NCBI GenBank assembly: GCA_030049565.1
Contig: JASIKQ010000688.1
Span: 1 to 6,003, forward strand
Direction of reading: 5' to 3'
Origin: Candidatus Sulfotelmatobacter sp.
GTDB taxonomy: Bacteria > Acidobacteriota > Terriglobia > Terriglobales > Acidobacteriaceae
Length of the DNA stretch: 6,003 nt
The position numbers were made by a program, and so were the translations under genes. The notes beneath the pieces were generated by a model. The model searched no databases and was not told where the DNA came from. It was given only the letters and a program-made list of their open reading frames with translations. Of the stretch, positions 1 to 6,003 are shown in pieces (positions within the stretch are counted from its first letter, which is position 1; each line of letters starts with the position of its first letter).

Positions 1-70
1 ATCAGCGTGTTTTCATCTTCGTGAAGCAAGTCGCGGTTCCCCCAATAGCCTTCACCATCACATTTTGACT

Positions 71-80
71 GGAGTTTGCC
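71..80 (+). promoter_or_regulatory. Shine-Dalgarno site of the lipoprotein gene
   Basis: GGAG at 71-74 is followed by a six-base spacer and then ATG at 81, a near-ideal ribosome-binding site that fixes the start of the lipoprotein gene. The rest of bases 1-70 shows no convincing promoter pair. A frame-3 reading open from base 3 to a TGA at 66-68 could be the tail of an upstream gene, but it is too short to identify. Confidence 0.75.
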
Positions 81-1481
81 ATGAAAAAATTTCTTGGGAT
101 TGTGCTGTTGCTTGCCCTGGCGGCGATCGGCGTTGGTTGCGGATCGTCTTCAAATTCGTCCACTTCTTCTTCACCGTCGCAACCGGGCAACGTATTCGTG
201 ACGGGCGAGGATGCGCCATTAGCCTCAGTGGTTGGCTTTAACGTCATTATCAACTCGATCACCTTGAACGGCAGCAACAATGCTTCGGCGCAGGTTCTAT
301 CCACGGCGACGACCGTGGATTTTGCGCGTCTGCTCGGCTTGCGTTCACCGCTGGCATTTAACAGTGTCGCTGCCGGCACGTATACCAGTGCCACATTTTC
401 ATTGTCGAACCCCATGATTTCCTGGGTCGACATGAGCACTAACCCGCCCTCGCTGGGCGCGCCCATTACCGGCCAGTTCAATCCCACGACCGGCTCAAGC
501 ACTCAGACCACCGTCACCGTAAATTTCCCTCAGCCGATGGTCGTTGGCAGCAACGGTCTTGCCGGACTGCGTATGGAGTTCGACATTCGGGAGTCTGTCG
601 AAGTGAATAGCAGCGGCCAAGTCACAGGCGTGGTGAATCCGGTAATTTACGCCAGCGCTGTGCAAGCCAGCGATCCTAATGGCAAGGTTACTGACCTAAC
701 TGGCGGTCTGGTTTCAGTGGATGCGGCCGGCAATTCCTTTGTCATCCAGGGTCCGTACGGACACCAGTTGACCATCGACGTCAACGATAATACGCAATTC
801 AACAGTGGCTGGAACATCAACGACCTCGCAACTCCTGCGTTCGTGGGTGTGCAGGGAACGTTCCAAGCCGATGGCAGCCTGATGGCCACCAACGTGGAAG
901 TCATAACCACCTCGCAGGCGTTTATTTCGGGACGCGTGCTGGCGGTGAATCCAACTTCCGGGCCGGTGCAGCAGATCACCATGTGGGTGGGTGAAACCAG
1001 CGCCGACCTCGTCAACGATGTCGACACGGTGCAGACGATTAACGTAAGCGCGGTCACCCAGTATGACATCTGCTTCTTCGACAATCTGTTCACGAACGGG
1101 CTGTTCAATGATTCGACCGTGATCGTGGGCCAGCGGATCTTCGTCGGCGGCAGCTACAGCAGCAACGTGTTTACGCCGCAAATGATCTCGCTGCGCTTAC
1201 AGGGCGTTTACGGAACGCTGGGCACGGTGAGCATCACCAACGGCAACCTGGGCAGCTTGCAGCTTCAGAACAACGGCCTCATCGGCTATTCGCTAGGCGG
1301 AGCGCCGCTTACGGTGGATACGTACAACCTGACGCTGTTCGTCAACACTCAGGGCCTGAGCGCATTGCAATCGAGCGGCTCCGTGCCGCTGATCGCCGGT
1401 GGCCTGCTGTATATGAGTCCCATCAGCAACACCCCAGTGATGGCGGCGGGACTGGTATACGAGCCGCCGCAAACACAGTAA
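81..1481 (+). CDS. Predicted secreted lipoprotein, DUF4382-like N-terminal half with DUF5666-like beta segments
   Basis: A 466-residue protein that is probably exported and lipid-anchored; its molecular function is unknown. Residues 1-20 form a type II signal peptide: MKKF n-region, a hydrophobic stretch rich in Leu/Ala/Val, then IGVGC with Cys20 as the lipidation site. The -3 position is Gly rather than the usual Leu, which broad lipobox patterns still allow. Residues 21-36 are a flexible Ser/Asn/Thr linker. Residues about 37-195 match the style of DUF4382: a short strand ending TGEDAPLASV, a strand VGFNVIINSITLNG, then DFARLLGL and an AAGTYTSATFSLSN segment. Residues about 203-276 and 280-372 resemble DUF5666-type units (a GxVxxVD start, a TQFN-like middle, a VGVQGTFQADGSLMATNVEV-like end). 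The last 90 residues are beta-rich and unassigned. The start is supported by GGAG six bases upstream, and the gene is followed by an intrinsic terminator, so it probably ends its own transcript. Domain names rest on pattern recognition, not a search; the lipoprotein call is firmer. Confidence 0.85.
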   Translation: MKKFLGIVLLLALAAIGVGCGSSSNSSTSSSPSQPGNVFVTGEDAPLASVVGFNVIINSITLNGSNNASAQVLSTATTVDFARLLGLRSPLAFNSVAAGTYTSATFSLSNPMISWVDMSTNPPSLGAPITGQFNPTTGSSTQTTVTVNFPQPMVVGSNGLAGLRMEFDIRESVEVNSSGQVTGVVNPVIYASAVQASDPNGKVTDLTGGLVSVDAAGNSFVIQGPYGHQLTIDVNDNTQFNSGWNINDLATPAFVGVQGTFQADGSLMATNVEVITTSQAFISGRVLAVNPTSGPVQQITMWVGETSADLVNDVDTVQTINVSAVTQYDICFFDNLFTNGLFNDSTVIVGQRIFVGGSYSSNVFTPQMISLRLQGVYGTLGTVSITNGNLGSLQLQNNGLIGYSLGGAPLTVDTYNLTLFVNTQGLSALQSSGSVPLIAGGLLYMSPISNTPVMAAGLVYEPPQTQ

Positions 1482-1505
1482 CTGGCTATTGTTGCATTCT
1501 CACAT

Positions 1506-1540
1506 CGGGCGGCCGTAAGGCCGCCCGTTTCTCTTTCCTT
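1506..1540 (+). terminator. Rho-independent terminator after the lipoprotein gene
   Basis: A perfect 9-bp GC-rich inverted repeat, CGGGCGGCC at 1506-1514 and GGCCGCCCG at 1519-1527, closes over the four-base loop GTAA. A pyrimidine tract rich in T (1528-1540, TTTCTCTTTCCTT) follows directly. It begins 25 bases after the TAA of the lipoprotein gene, the expected place for its terminator. On the reverse strand no T tract follows the stem, so it should act on forward transcription only. It separates the lipoprotein gene from the oxidoreductase. Confidence 0.9.
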
Positions 1541-1543
1541 ACA

Positions 1544-1572
1544 AGTTTGCGCTGGTGAAAGCACCTTATAAT
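1544..1572 (+). promoter_or_regulatory. Probable promoter with perfect TATAAT before the oxidoreductase
   Basis: A consensus -10 hexamer TATAAT lies at 1567-1572. No good -35 is visible: at 17-bp spacing the hexamer is AGTTTG, and the better matches TTTGCG and TTGCGC (three of six each) sit at spacings of 15 and 14. The location, just past a strong terminator and before a gene with no other promoter, supports a real promoter. Initiation about seven bases after the -10 would fall on or next to the ATG at 1579. Confidence 0.55.
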
Positions 1573-1578
1573 CGAGCA

Positions 1579-3816
1579 ATGGCCAAACGTGTCGTCCACG
1601 CCGCTTGCCCGCACGATTGTCCCGATGCGTGCGGTGTTCTGATAACGGTGGAGGATGGGCGCGCTACAAAAATTCAGGGCGATCCGCAGCATCCGGTGAC
1701 TCGCGGATTTTTATGTGCCAAAGTGGCCAAGTATCTGGACCGGGTGTATTCGCCCGAGAGAGTGCTTTATCCGATGCGGAGAATTACGCCGAAGGGACCG
1801 GTGGCTGGGCGGCGAAGTTTTGCTCCACATGGCCAGCCGGGAGCTTGCCCTGAACCTGCCGAAGGGGCACCTGTCCCCGCATCGGCGGAACAAACCTGGC
1901 GGCGCGTCACGTGGGATGAAGCTCTTGACGAGACCACTTCTCGTTTTCGCTCCATCATCTCCGAATTTGGCAGCGAGGCGATTCTGCCTTACTCCTATGG
2001 TGGAACTCTAGGGGCGCTGAATGGCGCCTCGATGGACCGCAGGTTTTTCAGCGGTCTCGGCGCTTCACAACTGGAGCGCACGATTTGTTCGGTGGCGGGC
2101 GAAGCAGGAATTGAGTCGGTTTTCGGAGTGAAGCTCGGTACGGATCCCGAGCAGTTCGTCCATTCCCGTTACATCATCGCCTGGGCGTCGAACATTCACG
2201 GCAACAATGTTCACCTGTGGCCGTTCATTACGGAGGCACGCCGAAGGGGCGCGAAATTTATCGTTATCGATCCCTATCGTACGCGCACTGCGGCCTGTGC
2301 CGATTGGTACCTGCCGATCAATCCTGGCACCGACGGCGCGCTGGCGCTGGCGATGATGCATGTGATCATCGGCGAAGGCTTGCATGACGCCGACTACGTA
2401 TCAAACTGCACGCTCGGCTTCGATGCACTGCGCGAGAAAGTGAAAGCCTACCCACCCGAACGTGTAGCGCAGTGGACGGGAATCTCTGCGGAAGACATGC
2501 GCAAGCTGGCGCGCGAGTACGCCACTACCAGGCCCGCAGTGATTCGTCTCAATTACGGCGTGCAGCGCTCCGAGGGCGGCGGGATGGCAACTCGTGCCAT
2601 CGCCATGCTGCCCTGCATCACGGGATCGCTAAAAGAAGTCGGCGGCGGCATTCAACTTTCGACCAGCGGCGCGTTCGGCCTGAATAAACCGGCGCTGACG
2701 CGGCCTGACTTGAAGGCAGACGGGCTGGACCATACGCCTCGCAGCGTAAACATGGTCCGCCTGGGCGAGGCCTTGAACACGCTGAACGATCCGCCCATAA
2801 AAGCGTTGTTTGTGTACAACTCAAATCCCGCGGCCGTTTGCCCGAATCACAACGACGTAATTCGCGGGCTGAGACGGAATGATTTGTTCACCGTGGTGCA
2901 TGAGCAGTTCTTCACCGACACGACCGATTACGCCGATATCGTATTACCCGCGACGACATTCTTCGAGCATAAAGATTTGCAAACGGCGTATGGGCATTAT
3001 TATCTGCAAATCTCGAACCAAGCGATCGAGCCGCTGGGGGAGTGCCGGCCGAACATCGAACTTTTCCGCGCGCTTGCGCAGCGCATGGGATTCGCCGATG
3101 CCTGCTTTCGCCAGAGCGTCGATGAGATGATTGATGCCGCGCTGGATTCCTCAAATCCCTGGTTGCAAGGCATAACCAGAGAGCGGTTGGAGATTGACGG
3201 TCACGTAAGGCTGAACTTCGCAGCCGAGCTGCGCTCCGCCGAGCAGCAGGGGACGCCGGTTTCCACGGTTAGCTCGAGGGTTCCTTTCCTGCCTTTTGCG
3301 CAAGGCAATTTCCGCACGCCTTCAGGCAAGGCAGAGCTTTACTGCGAATTCCTCAAGGCCCAAGGGCTCGATCCGGTGATCGAGTTCCATCCGCCGAAGG
3401 AATCGAGACACGGAAGAGATAAAGCATTTCCTCTCGAACTTCTGGCACGCAAAGCAGACAATTTCCTGAATTCGACTTTCTCCAATCTGCCCTCTGTGCA
3501 GGAGATGGAAAACTCGAATCTCTTGGAAATTCACTCAAGCGATGCCGCCGTGCGTGGAATTGCTGACGGCGATCCGGTGCGAGTCTTCAACCGCCGCGGA
3601 GAAATCTTTCTAAAAGCCCGTGTTGATGGCGCCGTGCAACCCGGCGTGGTCGCAGCAAAATTGAATTGGGCAAAGTTCGATCCCAAATTTCGCAATATCA
3701 ACGTCCTTACCTCAGAAAAACTTACCGACTTGGGCAACTCAGCCACGTTTTATTCCGTCTTGGTTGAAGTAGAGTCAGCCAAATCCGATTCACCAAAAAT
3801 TGCTTGCTCAGAATGA
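1579..3816 (+). CDS. Molybdopterin oxidoreductase with N-terminal [4Fe-4S] domain (DMSO reductase superfamily, COG0243)
   Basis: A 745-residue catalytic subunit that should bind bis-molybdopterin guanine dinucleotide and one [4Fe-4S] cluster; its substrate is unknown. Visible in order: the Fe-S motif Cys10-x3-Cys14-x3-Cys18-x27-Cys46 (CPHDCPDAC), with Lys48 where formate dehydrogenase H has its cluster-adjacent Lys; WDEAL (112-116); YGGTLGALNG (140-149); Cys170 in RTICSVAGEAG, the likely Mo ligand; IVIDPYRTRTA (228-238); INPGTDGALALAM (247-259); FVYNSNPAAVCPN (411-423); and a C-terminal dinucleotide-binding domain from about 617. There is no Tat or Sec signal, so it is cytoplasmic. An extra 33-residue segment sits at 74-106; removing it moves Cys170 to about 137, close to Sec140 of E. 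coli FdhH. A GTG at 1555 would add eight residues, but it precedes the TATAAT and has no Shine-Dalgarno; ATG 1579 gives MAKRVVHAACPHDC, the expected N-terminus for the family. No electron-transfer subunit or cofactor gene is adjacent. Proteins with the CPHDCPD signature are often annotated only generically. Confidence 0.93.
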   Translation: MAKRVVHAACPHDCPDACGVLITVEDGRATKIQGDPQHPVTRGFLCAKVAKYLDRVYSPERVLYPMRRITPKGPVAGRRSFAPHGQPGACPEPAEGAPVPASAEQTWRRVTWDEALDETTSRFRSIISEFGSEAILPYSYGGTLGALNGASMDRRFFSGLGASQLERTICSVAGEAGIESVFGVKLGTDPEQFVHSRYIIAWASNIHGNNVHLWPFITEARRRGAKFIVIDPYRTRTAACADWYLPINPGTDGALALAMMHVIIGEGLHDADYVSNCTLGFDALREKVKAYPPERVAQWTGISAEDMRKLAREYATTRPAVIRLNYGVQRSEGGGMATRAIAMLPCITGSLKEVGGGIQLSTSGAFGLNKPALTRPDLKADGLDHTPRSVNMVRLGEALNTLNDPPIKALFVYNSNPAAVCPNHNDVIRGLRRNDLFTVVHEQFFTDTTDYADIVLPATTFFEHKDLQTAYGHYYLQISNQAIEPLGECRPNIELFRALAQRMGFADACFRQSVDEMIDAALDSSNPWLQGITRERLEIDGHVRLNFAAELRSAEQQGTPVSTVSSRVPFLPFAQGNFRTPSGKAELYCEFLKAQGLDPVIEFHPPKESRHGRDKAFPLELLARKADNFLNSTFSNLPSVQEMENSNLLEIHSSDAAVRGIADGDPVRVFNRRGEIFLKARVDGAVQPGVVAAKLNWAKFDPKFRNINVLTSEKLTDLGNSATFYSVLVEVESAKSDSPKIACSE
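1798..1896 (+). repeat. In-frame repeat-derived insertion in the oxidoreductase gene
   Basis: Family members usually pass from the LYPMRRxxPKG segment to xRxxWDEAL within a few residues. Here residues 74-106 intervene, Pro/Ala/Gly-rich and unlike the surrounding enzyme. At the core is CCCTGAACCTGCCGAAGGG (1848-1866), with CCCT and AGGG ends that can pair, followed by GGGG (1864-1867) and CCCC (1875-1878) around a seven-base loop. From memory, CCCTGAGCCTGCCGAAGGG-type sequences are dispersed in many Acidobacteria and other soil genomes, and their translations leave PEPAEG or, antisense, GRLRAGS-like peptides in predicted proteins. The edges given are the limits of the residue surplus, not observed target-site duplications. 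Confidence 0.6.
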
Positions 3817-3849
3817 CCTTTGAACGAAGCCACCAGCAAGAGTGGCAGC

Positions 3850-3880
3850 TTGGACGCTTTCTGTTTCTCTACCGTATAAT
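3850..3880 (+). promoter_or_regulatory. Probable sigma-70-type promoter for bamA
   Basis: A perfect TATAAT at 3875-3880 lies 19 bp downstream of TTGGAC (3850-3855), which keeps the key TTG of the -35 consensus. It is in the intergenic gap after the oxidoreductase stop codon, and the TAA inside it (3877-3879) also closes the bamA reading frame upstream. Transcription from about 3887 would give a leader of about 135 bases before GTG 4024. The -10 is strong; the -35 and the long spacer are weak. Confidence 0.55.
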
Positions 3881-4023
3881 GGGCGTTTTCTCACATCCCA
3901 GAGGCTGAGGTCGTAGCGATTCATTCTTGCCTTCATTCAGGTGGTTCCGTGTGCGCGCACAGCCACAGCCGTTTCGTGGCTGCAAAGGTTCCATCTTCTT
4001 CACGGCAAGGGATTTGCTTGAGC
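3881..4023 (+). other. Structured 5' leader region of bamA
   Basis: This non-coding stretch lies between the presumed promoter and bamA. It holds a 12-base perfect palindrome TGTGCGCGCACA (3950-3961) overlapping the left arm of a 7-bp hairpin, CAGCCAC (3960-3966) with GTGGCTG (3976-3982) around a nine-base loop. The only clear purine-rich site is AAGGGA (4007-4012), 11 bases before GTG 4024. No known riboswitch or protein-binding site is recognised. The frame of bamA stays open back to 3880, so part of this region could be translated if an upstream start such as GTG 3949 (preceded by AGGTGG at 3939-3944) or GTG 3976 were used. Confidence 0.4.
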
Positions 4024-6003
4024 GTGAAGCGTTTTAGATGGGTGCGGATGATAGTCCTGCTGCTTGTCCTGCCGGCCAGCTGCTGGGCACAGAGCGACAT
4101 CATCTCTGAGATAAACGTTCAGGGCAACCGCAGAATTCCCACCGAAACCATTAAGGCCCGCATTTTCACGCATCCCGGCGACATTTACGACCCTGCCGCT
4201 CTGGAACGCGACTTCAACGCCCTGTGGAATACCGGCTACTTCGATGACATCCGCTTTCTGCGCGAACAGACCCCCAAGGGCTGGCGGCTGATCATCCAGG
4301 TGAAGGAAAAGCCCACTATTTTTGAGATTAACTATGTCGGCTTGAGCTCGATTTCCACCAGCGACGTGTTGGACCGCTTCAAAGAAGCGAAGGTGCCTTT
4401 GACGGTCGAGAGTCAATACGATCCGACAAAGGTAAAGAAGGCGGAGGTCGCGATTAAAGAACTGCTGTCCGAGCATGGCCGGCAGTTCGCGACGATCCGG
4501 ACGGAGATACGACAGATTCCGCCGGCAAAAGTTGGAATCACATTTGTGATCAAGGAAGGGCCGAAGGTCAAAGTCGGCAAGATCAGATTCGAAGGCAACA
4601 AGAACGTCAAGACCCGGGTTCTGCGCTATGCCATGAAGAATATGCGTCCCATCGGCATACCGCATTCGATCTTCCTGGAAAACCTCTTCGCCCGAACCTA
4701 CGATGCCACCAAACTGGATGAAGACACCGAGCGCGTTCGCAACGAGTATCAGAACCGCGGGTATTTTAAGGTTGTTGTCAACGAGCCTAAGACGAAGATT
4801 CACGATACCGGACACACCGGCTTGCATGTTCCCTTGCTGCAAGGTGGCCCGGGCAAAGCGGTCGATATCACCATGCCGATCGAAGAGGGCGAGCGCTACA
4901 CGCTCGGCGGCATAACGTTCAAGAACAACAAGGCCGTCACAAATGTAAAAGCTTTGCGGGCCTTGTTTCCCATAAAAGACGGCGACATCTTCGATAAGGA
5001 GAAAATCGGCAAGGGCATTGAAAACCTGCGCAAGGCGTACGGCGAGCTCGGCTATATCAACTTCACTTCCATTCCAGACACCAGGTTCGACGACGAAAAG
5101 AAACAGATCTTTCTCGATATCGACGTGGATGAAGGCAAGCAGTTCTACGTTCGCCGCATCGAATTCCAGGGAAATACCACCACGCGCGACAAAGTCATCC
5201 GGCGCGAGATCGTGCTTGAAGAAGGTAGTGTTTACAACTCGCGGCTGTGGGAATTGAGCCTGCTGCGCCTGAACCAGTTGGGCTACTTCGATCAGTTGAA
5301 GCCGGACGATCCCAACATCACCACCCGCACCCTCGACGAGAAAGATGGACTGGTCGACCTTACCCTGAAGGTGCACGAGAAAGGCAAGAACAGCATTGGA
5401 TTGAACGGCGGCGTCAGCGGACTCGAAGGCGCGTTCGTTGGCATCAACTACGCTACCAATAATTTCTTGGGTTTGGGCGAGACGCTTTCGGTACAGGCCA
5501 ACATTGGGAACCTCGCCCGAAGCGTTCGTTTCGGCTTCACCCAACCCTACATGTTCGACCGGCCGTTGCAGTTTGGCTTTAACGTTTACTACACCAAGGT
5601 CAAATACGATCAGGCGCGGCAACTTTCGATTTTCAGCGGACAAAACGTAAGCAACCTGCCGAGTACGGTGCTGCAGAACCTGCAAAATTACACCCAGTCG
5701 AGCGCCGGTTTCACGACATCGCTGAGCTATCCGTTGCACCGCTCGTTCAAGCGCGTAGGCATTACCTATTCCTTTGACCGGTCGTCTCTTCTGGCTCTGA
5801 GCACGGCATCGAAGAACCTGTTCGAGTTCCTCGCCTTTCGGGGAATTTCCGGGCCGGTTGCTTTGGAAGGAATCATCACCAGCAAGATTTTTCCAAATTA
5901 TTCGGTCAATACCATCGACAGTCCCATCTCACCCCACCACGGGCATCAATTTACCGCAGGCGCGGAGTTCGCCGGCCTGGGCGGTACCATACGCTCGGTC
6001 CGG
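4024..6003 (+). CDS. bamA: Outer-membrane protein assembly factor BamA (Omp85), 5' part; runs off the window
   Basis: BamA is the essential outer-membrane channel of the BAM complex, which folds and inserts beta-barrel proteins delivered from the periplasm. The 660 visible residues start with a Sec signal peptide (KRFRWVR n-region, MIVLLLVLPA core, likely cleavage after SCWA, residue 22). Five POTRA domains follow at roughly 26-97, 98-179, 182-290, 292-372 and 375-452. Each opens or closes with typical elements such as INVQGNRRI, WNTGYFDDIRF, IRFEGNKNV, YQNRGYF, RKAYGELGYIN, IEFQGNTTT and LNQLGYFD. The barrel starts near 455 (NSIGLNGGVSGLEGAFVGINYATNNFLG in pieces) with FTQPYMFDRP at 505-514. 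About half the barrel, including the expected VRGF loop motif, lies beyond the edge. Start choice is uncertain: GTG 4024 keeps a compact signal peptide; TTG 4018 is better spaced from AAGGGA; ATG 4048 would remove the basic n-region. POTRA 3 carries an extra loop at about 257-283. Gene identity is very secure; the exact start is not. Confidence 0.96.
   Translation, partial: MKRFRWVRMIVLLLVLPASCWAQSDIISEINVQGNRRIPTETIKARIFTHPGDIYDPAALERDFNALWNTGYFDDIRFLREQTPKGWRLIIQVKEKPTIFEINYVGLSSISTSDVLDRFKEAKVPLTVESQYDPTKVKKAEVAIKELLSEHGRQFATIRTEIRQIPPAKVGITFVIKEGPKVKVGKIRFEGNKNVKTRVLRYAMKNMRPIGIPHSIFLENLFARTYDATKLDEDTERVRNEYQNRGYFKVVVNEPKTKIHDTGHTGLHVPLLQGGPGKAVDITMPIEEGERYTLGGITFKNNKAVTNVKALRALFPIKDGDIFDKEKIGKGIENLRKAYGELGYINFTSIPDTRFDDEKKQIFLDIDVDEGKQFYVRRIEFQGNTTTRDKVIRREIVLEEGSVYNSRLWELSLLRLNQLGYFDQLKPDDPNITTRTLDEKDGLVDLTLKVHEKGKNSIGLNGGVSGLEGAFVGINYATNNFLGLGETLSVQANIGNLARSVRFGFTQPYMFDRPLQFGFNVYYTKVKYDQARQLSIFSGQNVSNLPSTVLQNLQNYTQSSAGFTTSLSYPLHRSFKRVGITYSFDRSSLLALSTASKNLFEFLAFRGISGPVALEGIITSKIFPNYSVNTIDSPISPHHGHQFTAGAEFAGLGGTIRSVR

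Noticed and set aside
3..68. Tail of an upstream gene in frame 3, ending TGA 66-68
   Set aside because: About 21 codons with no identifiable similarity and no way to see the beginning; an open frame of this length is expected by chance.
2..502. Reverse-strand open frame opposite the start of the lipoprotein gene
   Set aside because: It is antisense to the signal peptide and DUF4382-like region, which have a good Shine-Dalgarno and coherent protein features. The antisense translation is low-complexity and featureless.
1788..1866. Nine-base direct repeat GCCGAAGGG at 1788-1796 and 1858-1866, as a possible insertion footprint; the same motif recurs at 2240-2248
   Set aside because: The third copy lies in a conserved coding stretch (ARRRGAK), so the motif arises by chance from common codons. 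The first two copies do not bracket the surplus residues precisely.
3829..3872. Possible terminator after the oxidoreductase: GCCAC (3829-3833) with GTGGC (3842-3846), then T-rich sequence
   Set aside because: The stem is only five base pairs with an eight-base loop, and the T-rich run starts more than ten bases after it. It also overlaps the presumed -35 of bamA.
4066..4086. Lipoprotein-type signal at LPASC in BamA
   Set aside because: Proline at -3 does not fit a lipobox, and BamA is an integral barrel processed by signal peptidase I. Cleavage after SCWA is the simpler reading.
4000..5739. Reverse-strand open frame of 579 codons opposite bamA
   Set aside because: It lies wholly antisense to an unmistakable BamA with five POTRA domains. 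Its length reflects codon bias in the forward gene, and its translation shows no recognisable domain or ribosome-binding site.

Overview
The window holds three forward-strand genes with short gaps between them: a predicted secreted lipoprotein (81-1481), a cytoplasmic molybdopterin oxidoreductase (1579-3816) and the first 660 codons of the outer-membrane assembly factor BamA (4024 to the right edge). By eye the base composition is moderately GC-rich. The lipoprotein has a DUF4382-like N-terminal half followed by beta-rich DUF5666-like segments, and the BamA has five POTRA domains with an enlarged POTRA 3. Together these suggest a diderm soil bacterium, most likely Acidobacteriota (Terriglobia-like). 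This placement is inferred from protein style, not from a marker gene.

Layout: 1-80 is the leader of the lipoprotein gene, with a good Shine-Dalgarno. The gene ends in a textbook intrinsic terminator (1506-1540). The oxidoreductase follows after a perfect TATAAT (1567-1572) that sits only 6 bases before its most credible ATG (1579) and has no Shine-Dalgarno, so its mRNA may be leaderless. A 207-base gap (3817-4023) holds a second perfect TATAAT (3875-3880), then a leader of roughly 135 bases containing a 12-base palindrome and a 7-bp hairpin, and then bamA. Each gene therefore looks like its own transcription unit, and nothing in the sequence ties the three into one pathway. Two concern the envelope (a secreted lipoprotein and the OMP insertase); the third is a metabolic redox enzyme of unknown substrate.

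The most interesting feature is inside the oxidoreductase. About 33 extra residues (DNA 1798-1896) interrupt a normally short linker between the Fe-S domain and the conserved WDEAL motif. They contain the sequence CCCTGAACCTGCCGAAGGG (1848-1866), which resembles a dispersed repeat family I recall from Acidobacteria and related soil genomes. It is read through in frame as a Pro/Ala-rich, PEPAEG-containing segment. This looks like a repeat element domesticated in, or tolerated by, a coding gene. I saw no CRISPR, tRNA, rRNA, transposase or defence genes, and no evidence of a wholly new multi-gene system.
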